From positions 46,443,270 to 46,507,269 of the forward strand of contig CM026395.1 in assembly GCA_014843695.1 (NCBI GenBank): a DNA stretch of 64,000 bases. The letters are read 5' to 3'. The notes under the pieces are model-generated. The model had not been told where the DNA came from. It saw only the letters and a program-made list of their open reading frames with translations, and did no database searches. Of this stretch, positions 22,727 through 32,583 are shown in pieces. Positions within the stretch are counted from its first letter, which is position 1. Each line of letters begins with the position of its first letter. The DNA comes from Archivesica marissinica. Lineage: Eukaryota; Mollusca; Bivalvia; Venerida; Vesicomyidae. Position numbers and translations under genes: made by a program.

Positions 22727-24048
22727 AGGCCTGCAGTTTGACCCCGTCCAATTGTAAAGATTTATACTTTACTACCTGTTCCATGTGATTAGTGGCTTGT
22801 ATCAACAATGTAGCAGTACAGTCAGTATAATTTGGCGTATGTAGGTATTTTCTAACGGTTAATATGCACGATCACTCTGTGAGCTGAGAATTAGTCAACA
22901 TGAGGCCCTGACAATTTAAGTAAACGTATATTATTGATTGTAAAGAAAATTGATAGTTATGAGTATTCAAACTACATAATCCAGATCAGCCCAGGGACAT
23001 AGATTACATGTTATGTAGGTGCCTCATCAGCCGTAGCGTAATCACTGAGACTGATAATTTGTATGCATGTATATAATATGTATGTATTTATATGAATAAA
23101 CTATATGTGTTCGTTATATGGTAACCTTCATACTTCATTTAATTATATATCTACAGTATTATTCGCAAGTTTTCTGTTATATTTTAAATATTTCTCTGTG
23201 TCAGTGTGTGTTTACCGATATTGATGCTACATAATAATCACAGTGAATGCTATGAGTACATGTATAATATTATAATTATAATCTCTTGAACATACGAGTA
23301 TTACACATATTCTGCCGATTTCTACAAGATGCCATTGAGTAAAATAACAATGTATGTAACTGATGAGCAGAGAAAAGAATTGCTGACTTTCTTGCAAAAT
23401 AAGAACTGGGACGTAGAGATGGAAATAGAAGAAACAGCCACCGCCATGCCCGTTGCAGAGGCTGCTTACGTACCTCCCCCTATGCCTCAGCATGCTGAAG
23501 GTGTTGCTGAGTGTCCACTGTGCTTGTGTTCCCCTTGCATAATAAATGAACAGAACAAACAACTTTGGTGGCCTGCTAATAATCGTCCACCGCATAATCT
23601 AAATTCACATGAGAGAAAGCTTCTATACAGGAGGTTTTGGGCAATGCTATATAATTGTGGCGCATGGAAAGATGTCAGATATATAGAGAGAAAAGTAGCG
23701 GCTAGAAGAGGAGACTGTACTTGGCATAAGAGGGAACTGATGCCTGAATGTGTGGTACAGCAATGCAGGAACTGGCTGCCTAACCCGCGCAACCAGCCTT
23801 ATTTGGGCCATAAGTGGAGTTGAATTGTTTATACCAGTTGTAAGTACTATAAAAATACAGAACTTCAATTTCAGCAATTTTTAACCTCTGATATGTACGT
23901 GGGTCATAATAGATATAAGTGGTGCTCATGTATTAGATGCATACCATGCAGGGCCTCGCATGTGGCAAATACGATGTGCGTCGACCGTCAGATTTGTACC
24001 GCTATTCCTCGTGTGTTTAAGGTCAACTATAGGTCAACCTGCAGGCCT
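22727..24048 (+). mobile_element. DNA transposon-like element, 1322 bp, TTAA flanks, encodes a 164-residue protein
   Basis: The left end AGGCCTGCAGTTTGACC and the right end GGTCAACCTGCAGGCCT are inverted repeats with one mismatch in 17. TTAA lies immediately outside both ends (22723-22726 and 24049-24052). TTAA target duplications are known for piggyBac and Kolobok elements. No DDE transposase is visible, so the element is either non-autonomous with a passenger gene or encodes an unusual protein. The left 600 bp are non-coding and AT-rich. Confidence 0.75.
23329..23823 (+). CDS. Intact 164-residue Cys-containing protein of unknown function, carried by the TTAA element
   Basis: The single reading frame starts at ATG (A at -3) and ends TGA with no break. 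The N-terminal part (residues 1-40) is polar: MPLSKITMYVTDEQRKELL. Then follow an Ala/Pro-rich linker, a Cys cluster ECPLCLCSPC (about 61-70), and a conserved-looking C-terminal module with YRRFWAMLYNCGAW, CTWHKRELMPECVV and a final NPRNQPYLGHKW. The pattern [R/K]E-x-MP-x-CVV...P...PYxGHxW is weakly reminiscent of the Zn-binding cytoplasmic 'ballast' domain of vertebrate P2X7 receptors; this is a recollection, not an alignment. It has no membrane segment or signal peptide. The near-identical C-terminal half in the neighbouring copy (22285-22452) shows it moved with the element. Function is not known. Confidence 0.7.
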   Translation: MPLSKITMYVTDEQRKELLTFLQNKNWDVEMEIEETATAMPVAEAAYVPPPMPQHAEGVAECPLCLCSPCIINEQNKQLWWPANNRPPHNLNSHERKLLYRRFWAMLYNCGAWKDVRYIERKVAARRGDCTWHKRELMPECVVQQCRNWLPNPRNQPYLGHKWS

Positions 24049-24052
24049 TTAA

Positions 24053-24690
24053 AAGTGTCACTAACATCCACGTTTATTACGTGCTTTCTCACCTTTAATA
24101 GTAACTTGACGCACTCAATGGCATGCCCTACTTACACATCTGGATCAAATCACTGTCTTTACATGCGTAAATCAAGTATGAGTTGTAAAGTAATATCACT
24201 GTCCCCGTCAACAAAATGTTTATCTATGAGAAATTAATCAAATAGGATGAAACTATTGTTAACAAAACCTAATATGCTTCAAGAGTACACATTATATACA
24301 CATTACATACTTTCAAACGTGAACATTGGCACTGCGTGCCTTGTGATAAATATGTAATATAATTATATAGAGCAAATGTGCAAATAAAAACAAATACAAA
24401 ATATGTATATTTGTTGCCACCCGTTTGTATATGTCCACTTTTGTTTTAGATGTACTTTTGCTGTTACCCATGTACATGATTTTCGTTAAAAAATTGTATT
24501 GTCTGTTGTTACTCATGTAACCTGAGGTAATAACGGAATTTTGTATTGTATTGTATTGTATTGATAACAACCTACCTAGAAATTGTGACCATCGTTTTGA
24601 ACAGGACTATAATGGCTATTAAAACTTGCTAGGAATTCAATTTCGACACGATTGTAAAGCGTATAATCGGGTCGATTTTATAATAGTTAC
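24053..24690. other. Non-genic stretch
   Basis: A TTGTATTGTATTGTATTG microsatellite lies at about 24540-24563. No gene, RNA or recognised repeat was found. Confidence 0.45.
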
Positions 24691-24879
24691 TTTTTGACGA
24701 CATGTATTAGTTTCTTCCTGCGCATCAGATGTTGTAGAAGAGAGCAGCTGGGTGGTATCCGGTAGTGCGTATCTTCGTCTCCTCCCTGTGGGCGGTGGAA
24801 CATCACCGGGATCATCGCCCATTACTCCCACACACAATCCTGCGCAGGATACAAGAAACATAGCATTAACTAGATGCAT
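24691..24879 (-). CDS. Candidate signal-peptide exon, possibly first coding exon of tyrosinase-like gene 2
   Basis: An ATG at 24879 opens 63 codons ending at a possible donor AAA|GTAACT. The start MHLVNAMFLVSCAGLCVGVM is a clear hydrophobic signal peptide; it is followed by DDPGDVPPP, a basic GRRRRY stretch (possible proprotein cleavage) and a single Cys near the end. The exon ends in phase 0, which fits the phase-0 start of the 76-nt exon at 7002, and it lies on the same strand downstream of the CuB exon of gene 1. The proposed linkage would need a 17.7-kb intron filled with satellites, so it is tentative; it could also begin an unrelated secreted protein. Confidence 0.45.
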
Positions 24880-25169
24880 GATGGGTAAATTAAAGGCTAT
24901 AAATAGTTCTAAATAAACTGTAGCAGATGACAAATTAATTGTGGTTTGCTTTTTTGTAACCGAAATCTCTGAATTCTTGCAGATAGATTTGAACGTTATT
25001 CTCACCGCTAGCGCGCACTGAATACGAGTGTCCTTTTCTATTCCAGAATTTTTAATAAATGATGCTTTAAGTGATGCACATTCATTTCATTGCTATCCAC
25101 TATGACACTGGTTCTACATACACTTAGCGATAATGATGATTATATAACCGCATTCATGTTTTTTTATTA

Positions 25170-25386
25170 ATTAAATTTATTTAGATTCGCTACCGGTTGC
25201 CCAGTTTACGTAGCAACACATTTCCTGGATAGGCTCCGGCTGTTAGCCATGACTTGGTGCACCAAACTCTGTAAGAAACTGCCAACCTTTTAGATAAGAA
25301 ACACGGTCTGATCGGGGCTCGAACCCGTGACCATCAGTTACAGTGGTATACAAGTCAGCGACCGTAACCACTCGACCACGGAGGCG
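25170..25386 (-). mobile_element. SINE family D copy, minus strand
   Basis: Reversed tail TTAAATTTATTTAGATTCGC TACCGGTTGCCCAG, body with the TTGGTGCACCAAACTCTGTA block, and a reversed tRNA-like head CGTAACCACTCGACCACGGA at the right. Confidence 0.85.
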
Positions 25387-25467
25387 GTTCGGTCTTCTTG
25401 ATCGAAAACATCGCATATACAACTTTATATAAAATATAACTACAACTTACGGAATTTGCTTAGTGTG

Positions 25468-25757
25468 TGTGTGTTTTACGTTTATTTATCGTCGCTATGA
25501 GCCCATATGAGCGACGCCTCCTGAAGAGATTAGTAATTTTAGATTTTTGGAGGATAGTGCAATGATACAGACAGAGACCCATTCCAGAGTATCCTCTGGT
25601 TCTTTTACGTGCACGGTGTAAAGCACCGACACGAGACCTCGGTTTAACGTCCCATCTGAAAGACTGTTAATTTTATTATGGTCAGACGGGGGATCGAACA
25701 TGCGATCCCTGGATTACCAGTACAGCGTGTTACCACTGGACTACAGATCCGTCTGTG
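25468..25757 (-). mobile_element. SINE family B copy, minus strand
   Basis: Full-length reverse copy: TTTTACGTTTATTTATCGTC tail, AGACAGAGACCCATTCCAGA, GGTTTAACGTCCCATCTGAA and a head ending GTGTTACCACTGGACTACAG. Confidence 0.92.
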
Positions 25758-26068
25758 GAATATGCTTAGCACCTAAGAAGTAGAGAATGAATATAATGAT
25801 ATACCTTCATCGAAACTGGAGAGTGGATTGTGCAGACTTGTACATTTCGAAAAATTCAAAGACTAATACTACATATATTATATCTTGTAAAATGAGTTCT
25901 GTACATGTGTTCAGCATAAATTAAGACATTTACATTCAGTAGTGGTAACTACTTATATTGGGAGGGGGCCAATCACTAATACTGCTAGAACTTATGGCCC
26001 ATTTGTAATGTGATTGTAAATGTTACATATATGTATATATAGCAATAAAATATTATCAAATCAAATAC
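25758..26068. other. Non-genic stretch (3' of the CuB exon)
   Basis: It is AT-rich and lies just downstream (minus strand) of the tyrosinase CuB exon, so it would be intron or 3' flank. No last exon could be recognised. Confidence 0.4.
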
Positions 26069-26484
26069 CTCCATCACAGATAATCTCGTCGCTATTTCCA
26101 CAGTTATTGGCACATGAAGGTCTGTCCTCGTAGCCGTACCAATTGGCTGTCCTCGTAGCCGTACCAATTGGCTGTCCAAAAGTTAGCGATGCCCACTACA
26201 TTTAGCAAGAACCCCATACCAACCATCGGGGTTTCCGGCATGTGCTCCACAGTGGTCGGTTTAGGACTTGTTTCATCAAACAATGGATAATCGTTTGCAG
26301 GATCAATATCACAATCGCTACAAGCAGGTGATGTCTGTCGTTGTCGAAATTGCTCCCAAATATAGTCAATAAAACAGTGGTGCATATAGAATACTGGATC
26401 GCTTGCTGCTAATGACCCAGCCATGGTCTGCCCAATCCATCTGTGCACGCCATTGTGTATTCCTTCTACCTTTCGAAAAACGTC
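26069..26484 (-). pseudogene. Tyrosinase-like gene 1, CuB exon, frameshifted by a 25-bp duplication
   Basis: After the acceptor ...TTTGTAG the exon encodes DVFRKVEGIHNGVHRWIG and DPVFYMHHCFIDYIWEQFR. IHNGVH holds the first two CuB histidines, and MHHCFID holds the third with the usual adjacent His and Asp. A Cys pair (PACSDC) and NFWTANWYGYED follow. At 26122-26171 the 25 bp CTGTCCTCGTAGCCGTACCA ATTGG (plus strand) is present twice in tandem; 25 is not a multiple of three, so the frame shifts and soon ends. Past the duplication the other frame still encodes a Cys-rich stretch (CANNCGNSDE) and a possible donor (GAG|GTATTT) near 26068. The exon would begin in phase 0 after the exon at 28550. 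Copper-type phenol oxidase role is family knowledge. Confidence 0.8.
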
Positions 26485-26825
26485 CTACAAACAAATAACT
26501 ATGACTGTCACTTTGTTTCGCAATCGAGCTAGAAATAAATGTGTATAAACTAAAAGTGATTAGTTACTGTATAATAATATACACATACATTTATAATATC
26601 GCTGGTTTTCGTGATATAAGTCGAAAGTTTTCTACAGTTCGTGAATCTCAATGACCGAGAAAAACTTGTATTTCTGATCCAAAGGCAACCTTCTAACTAT
26701 TTGTTAAGGTGTATTTGAAAAGATCAGCACGGTGTAATGAATGTATAATTGGTAACGATTTATTTGACCAGTTAGTGTGTGATGCAGTGATCCGATGGGC
26801 TTGGTATTCTAGAATAAACCAGTAG

Positions 26826-27117
26826 TTTGGTTTTTTTACGTTTATTTATCGTCACTACCGGTTGCCCATATGAACGACGCCTCCTGAAGATATTAGTCAT
26901 TTTAGATTTTGGAGGATAGTGCAGTGATACAGACAGAGACCCATTCCAAAATCTCCTCTGGTTCTTTTACGTGCACGGTGTAAAACACCGACACGAGACC
27001 TCGGTTTAACGTCCCATCTGAAAGACTGTTAATTTTATTATGGTCAGACGGGGGATCGAACCTGCGATTCCTGGATTACCAGTACAGCGTGTTACCACTG
27101 GACTACATATCCGTCTG
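26826..27117 (-). mobile_element. SINE family B copy, minus strand
   Basis: Reverse family B landmarks from TTTTACGTTTATTTATCGTC to CAGCGTGTTACCACTGGACT. It lies in the intron between the tyrosinase exons at 26484 and 28550. Confidence 0.92.
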
Positions 27118-27344
27118 TGAACCAGTAGTATGTCATGTATTGTTTTTTAAAACACTGTCGTGACGTCATACCTTTGTACTTGCAGTCCGTTATTATTAAT
27201 ATTGAACCGCTTTCAAAAGGCCAGAGTATTATATCAAATCCTATGTGTATAAATTATGTACGAAATGTAGAATTTTTATTAGTACGATATTGTTATATAA
27301 GTGTTTTACGTAAGATATACATATCAAATTGATCCAATATGTTA

Positions 27345-27435
27345 AATAGTTGCACTGTATTTGGCGCTACGCGTCTCACACATTCCAATAGTTTACATAT
27401 TTTCGGCTTATATCCTTTAACATAAAAGGTGATAT
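27345..27435. mobile_element. Foldback repeat family G, partial copy
   Basis: It contains TTGATCCAATATGTTAAATA on one side and CATTCCAATAGTTTACATAT plus TCGGCTTATATCCTTT on the other, around a GGCGCTACGCG centre. It resembles the intact palindrome at 46604-46679. Confidence 0.6.
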
Positions 27436-27489
27436 GGATTTGGGGATGTGGATCGAATACATGTTGCAACACTGTCCTATGCTGAGTGT

Positions 27490-27752
27490 GTGTTTTACGT
27501 TTATTTATCGTCGCTATCTGTTGCCCATATGAGCGACGCCTCCTGGAGAGATAAGTCATTTTAGATTTTTGGAGGATAGTGCAATGATACAGACCCATTC
27601 CAGAGTATCCTCTGGGTCTTTTACGTACACGATATAAAACACCGACACGAGACCTCGGTTTAAAGTCCCACCTGGAAGACTGTTAATTGTATTAGGGTCA
27701 GACGGGGGATCGAACCTGCGATCCCTGGATTACCAGTGCAGCGTGCTATTCT
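27490..27752 (-). mobile_element. SINE family B copy, minus strand
   Basis: Reverse copy with a shortened GATACAGACCCATTCCAGAG block and a head ending GATTACCAGTGCAGCGTGCT. It is nested in the same tyrosinase intron. Confidence 0.9.
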
Positions 27753-27959
27753 GAGGATGGTGGCACGGGTAGTGATATACTCAATCACTGGACCGGCTAC
27801 ACTTTGTAATAAACTTCTCCGAAGTAAGTTATGTTATGCTATATTTCGGGTTTTTATGCCTGCATCAGCACCATTTCGGGCTATATCGCCGGCGGGCAGT
27901 TTACTTAACAACACCTTTCCTGGGCATGAACTACGCACTGAGACATAATATAAGACTGT

Positions 27960-28310
27960 TCATTTTAGGAATTAATCCCGGGTGAATAGTTTCCATCAGC
28001 GTATGAACTACATTGGGCGTGTTTAAAGTGTGCATAGGCCGAATGCATCTACGTTAAACTTAAACACGCCCAGTGTAGTTCGTACCCCGATGGAAATTAG
28101 TAACCAGTGAATCAGTATTTATATTTACATTAATTGTTCTTTTCAATGACACAAAGAAAAATATTGCACACTTTTCTCTTAAAATGTATTTAGTCCAGAT
28201 TTGTGATTTGCTGTATGCCGCACCTAGTAAATAGATCATCCTTGAAACCGTGTAAGCTGTAAAATAGACATTTTCTTGCAAGGAACCGTGCCCGACACTC
28301 CGAATGCGCA
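27960..28310. mobile_element. Foldback repeat family H, copy 1
   Basis: Arms at 27989-28026 and 28060-28097 are inverted repeats with about five mismatches (TTTCCATC...GGGCGTG and CACGCCC...GATGGAAA). About 200 bp beyond the right arm also match the second copy at 63380-63745. No coding frame is present. Confidence 0.75.
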
Positions 28311-28314
28311 TGCC

Positions 28315-28520
28315 CGTAATCATCACTGATGGTCACGGGTTCGAGCCCTACTCAGACCGTGTCTCTTTATATGACAAAGTTGGCAGTACTGTTTCTTACG
28401 GAGTTTGGTGCACCAAGTACTGGTTAACCGCTGGAGTCTGCCCAGGAAAGGTGTTGTTAGGTAAACTGCCCGTCGCTCAAATGGGAAACCGGTAGCGGCG
28501 TTAAATAAACTTAAATAAAA
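28315..28520 (+). mobile_element. SINE family D copy
   Basis: The tRNA-like B box GGTCACGGGTTCGAGCCC is followed by TTTCTTACGGAGTTTGGTGC, CAGGAAAGGTGTTGTTAGGT, CAAATGGGAAACCGGTAGCG and a GTTAAATAAACTTAAATAAA tail. Confidence 0.9.
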
Positions 28521-28549
28521 TAAAAAGGAAATAGCGATGTAAATATTAC

Positions 28550-28935
28550 CTTGTAAAGTTTCCCGACAGCTGTATGATATTTCTCTCGCTCTGCAATAGT
28601 CAAAGTCCGGTATTCTTTCCGTATCCGGTATCCAGTTGGTGGCGTAGTAATGTCAAGTGGTGCAATCCCTTTAATTCTTCGAGAGCTTCTCCTTCCTCTG
28701 TAACCCGGCTCATTGTCATCGATATCTATCGTCAAACTCTCGCCAAACAATGCCTCTTTGGCCAAATCATCGTCCGTGCTGTTGTAATGATTGTTTCTCC
28801 ATAGACCAATTCTGAGACACCATATCTCGGCATATAGTTCCGAACAATGTTCACGAAGCGTGTCGACGCATGCGTCGTAACCTTCTTTGGCATACACCCG
28901 GACTGATCGGTCGATCGCTCCTCTTCCCAGATTAA
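28550..28935 (-). CDS. Tyrosinase-like gene 1, exon upstream of the copper-binding core (386 nt)
   Basis: Acceptor ...TATGTAACAG and donor AAG|GTAATA delimit 386 nt: two bases completing a codon, then 128 codons. It encodes VRVYAKEGYDACVDTLREHC, EIWCLRIGLWRNNHYN and GYRIRKEYRTLTIAEREKYH. It matches the exon at 5456-5841 in length, boundaries and most motifs, so the two are paralogues. The KEYR..LT..ER block normally comes just before the CuA site. In this gene the next recognisable exon (26484) already carries CuB, and the 2 kb between them is made of SINEs and other repeats with no CuA candidate. Confidence 0.75.
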
Positions 28936-28969
28936 CTGTTACATACAAGTTTAAGCTTCATTTATGTTT

Positions 28970-29198
28970 ACAACAATTGCGAAACAAGCTTTAGTAACTT
29001 ATATTAATCTCTCTCGCTGGCGCAGACGAAAGTGATAGTGTCATTCGTGTGGGAGGAAACTAGAGTACCCGGAGAAAACCCACCTGTCTTATCTGGCGAA
29101 CACCGTATTATCTCACATACTTCCCGGTCCGAGGATCGGATCTGTGTTGCACTGGTAAGAAACGAGCGTGATAATAACAGCGCTAATCGGACAGCCAC
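28970..29198 (-). mobile_element. SINE family A copy, minus strand
   Basis: Reverse landmarks: TTATATTAATCTCTCTCGCT, GTGGGAGGAAACTAGAGTAC, ATCTCACATACTTCCCGGTC and a head ending GCGCTAATCGGACAGCC. Confidence 0.9.
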
Positions 29199-29257
29199 GC
29201 TAGGTGGATTGTGTTATCATTTATGTGTGTGGGTTATGTCATGAGGAATAACAAAGT

Positions 29258-29495
29258 GGAGGTTGTGATAGCTCAGTGGTGGCGCGTTCGCCTCAGGTGC
29301 GAAAGACCCGGAGTTCAAGCCCCGCTGTAGTCGATACGATTGTGACATTCGGCAAGGCAATTAAATTCCACATTGCCTCTTCTCTCTTCCTTGTGGTGAT
29401 GGATACCATCAGGAATGAGGTCTCGAGAGTGATTAATATAAGTTGTATGAACTTTTTTCGCAATCGCACTAAGATCAATTTGTATAAACTAACAT
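29258..29495 (+). mobile_element. SINE family C copy
   Basis: Head GTTGTGATAGCTCAGTGGTG with B box GGAGTTCAAGCCCCG; body ATTCCACATTGCCTCTTCTC and TGGATACCATCAGGAATGAG; tail ATTTGTATAAACTAACATAA. Confidence 0.9.
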
Positions 29496-29732
29496 AACAA
29501 AGAATAACAACATATTTAAAGCAAGCAAATAGCATATATTATATTACATGTATGTAGATGAGTGTTTTTCTATTTTACGCGAGCATAGATCGGTAAGGTC
29601 GCTCTGTTACAGGCCCGTAGCCACATTGAGGCAGTTGCCTTTGTTAACATTTCCAAATTTAAAAAAAATGAAATAAAAAATGAAATAAATAAACTGCAAA
29701 AATATATTCCTTTGCTGTATAAAATGTATAAA

Positions 29733-30288
29733 ACTACTAGAGAGGTGAAAGGTCAGTACATAAGTATACGTCTAAACTCTTTAAATGTTGACTGCTAGAG
29801 AGGTGAAAGGTCAGTACATAAGTATACGTCTAAACTCTTTAAATGTTGACTGCTAGAGAGGTGAAAGGTCAGTACATAGGTTATATGTTGCTGGAGAGGT
29901 GAAAGGTCAGTACATAGTTATACGTCTAAACTCTTTAAATGTTGCTGCTAGAGAGGTGAAAGGTCGGTACATAGTTATACGTCTAAACTCTGTACATGTT
30001 GACTGCTGGAGAGGTGAAAGGTCAGTACATAAGTATACGTCTAAACTCTTTAAATGTTGACTGCTAGAGAGGTGAAAGGTCAGTACATAAGTATACGTCT
30101 AAACTCTTTAAATGTTGACTGCTAGAGAGGTGAAAGGTCAGTACATAAGTATACGTCTAAACTCGGTAAATGTTGACTGCTAGAGAGGTGAAAGGTCAGT
30201 ACATAAGTATACGTCTAAACTCTTTAAATGTTGACTGCTAGAGAGGTGAAAGGTCAGTACATAAGTATACGTCTAAACTCTTTAAATC
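29733..30288. repeat. 58-bp tandem repeat, about 10 copies
   Basis: The unit is CTGCTAGAGAGGTGAAAGGT plus CAGTACATAAGTATACGTCT plus AAACTCTTTAAATGTTGA. One copy near 29880 is shortened. Confidence 0.95.
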
Positions 30289-30449
30289 ACAAAGATTACC
30301 TCGGTTTAAATTTGCCACTGGCTACGGTACTGTATTAATGAATGTGTACATTCACCAGAAAGCAGTTAGTATACATGAGGTAACAATTTCCTTGCTTTAA
30401 AACATCTTACTTACAATAGTTACGTACATTCTGCCCGATGGAATATAAC

Positions 30450-31997
30450 GAACTGCAAACCTTCCGATTGTCAGTAATGTTTATAAGTAAACTGCAACCC
30501 TTCCGATTGTCAGTAATGTTTATAAGTAAACTGCAAACCGTCCGAGTGTCAGTAATGATTACATTAAACAGCAAACCTTCCGATTGTCAGTAATGTTTAT
30601 AAGTAAACTGTAAACCTTCCGGTTGTCAGTAATGTTTATAAGTAAACTGCAAACCTTCCGATTGTCAGTAGTGATTATATTAAACAGCAAACCTTCCGAT
30701 TGTCAGTAATGTTTATAAGTAAGCTGTTAACCTTCCGATTGTCAGTACTGTTTATAATTAAACTGCAAACCTTCCGATTGTCAGTAATGATTACATTAAA
30801 CAGCAAACCTTCCGATTGTCAGTAATGTTTATAATTAAACTGCTAACCTTCCGATTGTCAGTAATGTTTATAAGTAAACTGCAAACCTTCCGATTGTCAG
30901 TAATGTTTATAAGTAAACTGCAAACCTTCCGATTGTCAGTAATGTTTATAAGTAAACTGCAAACCTTCCGATTGTCAGTAATGTTTATAAGTAAACTGCA
31001 AACCTTCCGATTGTCAGTAATGTTTATAAGTAAACTGCAAACATTCCGATTGTCAGTAATATTTATAAGTAAACTGCAAACCTTCCGATTGTCAGTAATG
31101 TTTATAAGTAAACTGCAAACCTTCCGATTGTCAGTAATATTTATAAGTAAACTGCAAACCTTCCGATTGTCAGTAATGTTTATAAGTAAACTGCAAACCT
31201 TCCGATTGTCAGTAATGTTCATAGGTAAACTGCAAACCTTCCGATTGTCAGTAATGTTTATAAGTAAACTGCAAACCTTCCGATTGTCAGTAATGTTTAT
31301 AAGTAAACTGCAAACCTTCCGATTGTCAGTAATGTTTATAAGTAAACTGCAAACCTTCCGATTGTCAGTAATGTTTATAAGTAAACTGCAAACATTCCGA
31401 TTGTCAGTAATATTTATAAGTAAACTGCAAACCTTCCGATTGTCAGTAATGTTTATAAGTAAACTGCAAACCTTCCGATTGTCAGTAATATTTATAAGTA
31501 AACTGCAAACCTTCCGATTGTCAGTAATGTTTATAAGTAAACTGCAAACCTTCCGATTGTCAGTAATATTTATAAGTAAACTGCAAACCTTCCGATTGTC
31601 AGTAATGTTTATAAGTAAACAGTAAACCTTCCGATTGTCAGTAATGTTCATAGGTAAACTGCAAACCTTCCGATTGTCAGTAATATTTATAAGTAAACTG
31701 CAAACCTTCCGATTGTCAGTAATGTTTATAAGTAAACTGCAAACCTTCCGATTGTCAGTAATATTTATAAGTAAACTGCAAACCTTCCGATTGGCAGTAA
31801 TGTTTATAAGTAAACAGTAAACCTTCCGATTGTCAGTAATGTTCATAGGTAAACTGCAAACCTTCCGATTGTCAGTAATATTTATAAGTAAACTGCAAAC
31901 CTTCCGATTGTCAGTAATGTTCATAGGTAAACTGCAAACCTTCCGATTGTCAGTAATATTTATAAGTAAACTGCAAACCTTCCGATTGTCAGTAATT
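30450..31997. repeat. 39-bp tandem repeat, about 40 copies
   Basis: The unit is AAACTGCAAACCTTCCGATT plus GTCAGTAATGTTTATAAGT. Variants (ATATTTATAAG, GTTCATAGG, AACAGTAAACC) recur in blocks of about five units near the right end, a likely 195-bp higher-order period. The 13-residue periodic frames on both strands are artefacts of a stop-free unit. The array stops about 15 bp from the donor of the tyrosinase exon at 32012. Confidence 0.96.
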
Positions 31998-32011
31998 GTT
32001 GACCTTCTTAC

Positions 32012-32087
32012 ACACGTAGTTCAAACTCTTCGTGGCATCCGCAAGTTGTAAATTGCAAGCGGCATTTGCAGTCGTCAATGACGTCAG
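32012..32087 (-). CDS. Tyrosinase-like gene 1, 76-nt exon
   Basis: This short exon has acceptor ...GTATTATTTCAG and a strong donor T|GTAAGAAGG. It encodes 25 codons plus one base, with TANAACNLQLADATKSLNYV. It is the same length as, and clearly similar to, the exon at 6927-7002. The one leftover base is completed by the two leading bases of the exon at 28935. Upstream exons of this gene were not found in the window. Confidence 0.62.
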
Positions 32088-32371
32088 CTGAAATAATACA
32101 ACTTCAATAATTAAAATCTTGAATTTAATTATACAATTTTAATCATCAATATATGTGTCGATTTGCTTACTGCAGAAATCAGTTGTCCTATTAATAGACA
32201 CATAACAGGATTCGAACCTGCACCGATACAGCGTGGTCACTGGTCTACAACTGTGGCGAGTAAGCAAATAAGTTGCTATGATATATTGACTGTAAATAGG
32301 ATGTTTTCTTCTGGTGAGGTGGAACCACCCATTTAATCCATCTGCGCTTGTCCAGTGTATAGTGTGTTTGT

Positions 32372-32583
32372 TTATTAGTGTCACCCCTATTTAAAGGGCC
32401 AGCAATTTCTGACTTACGAGACACCTCTTTTTATGAACATCAGTACTTGGTAAGCAATCGATAACCATTATTTAACTAGCTGGCAGCTCACCAATCAGAA
32501 CGATACCCCTGACGAGGTTCGAACCTTCGACCTCCCGATCCGTAGGCGGACACCTTAACCACTAGGCCACGGAGACGGTATAT
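32372..32583 (-). mobile_element. SINE family E copy, minus strand
   Basis: On the minus strand the head reads GTCTCCGTGGCCTAGTGGTT AAGG with B box AGGTTCGAACC, like a tRNA-Arg-type gene. The body is marked by TTATTTAACTAGCTGGCAGC and GGGCCAGCAATTTCTGACTT. The anticodon-stem analogue is mismatched, so it is not called as a tRNA. Confidence 0.88.

Noticed and set aside
30791..32051. Periodic 13-residue proteins in the 39-bp array
   Set aside because: Both strands are open with equal periodicity, and the array is a simple minisatellite.
32500..32583. tRNA-Arg-like gene on the minus strand
   Set aside because: It is the head of a SINE E copy, also found at 59088 and 63078, with a mismatched anticodon stem.
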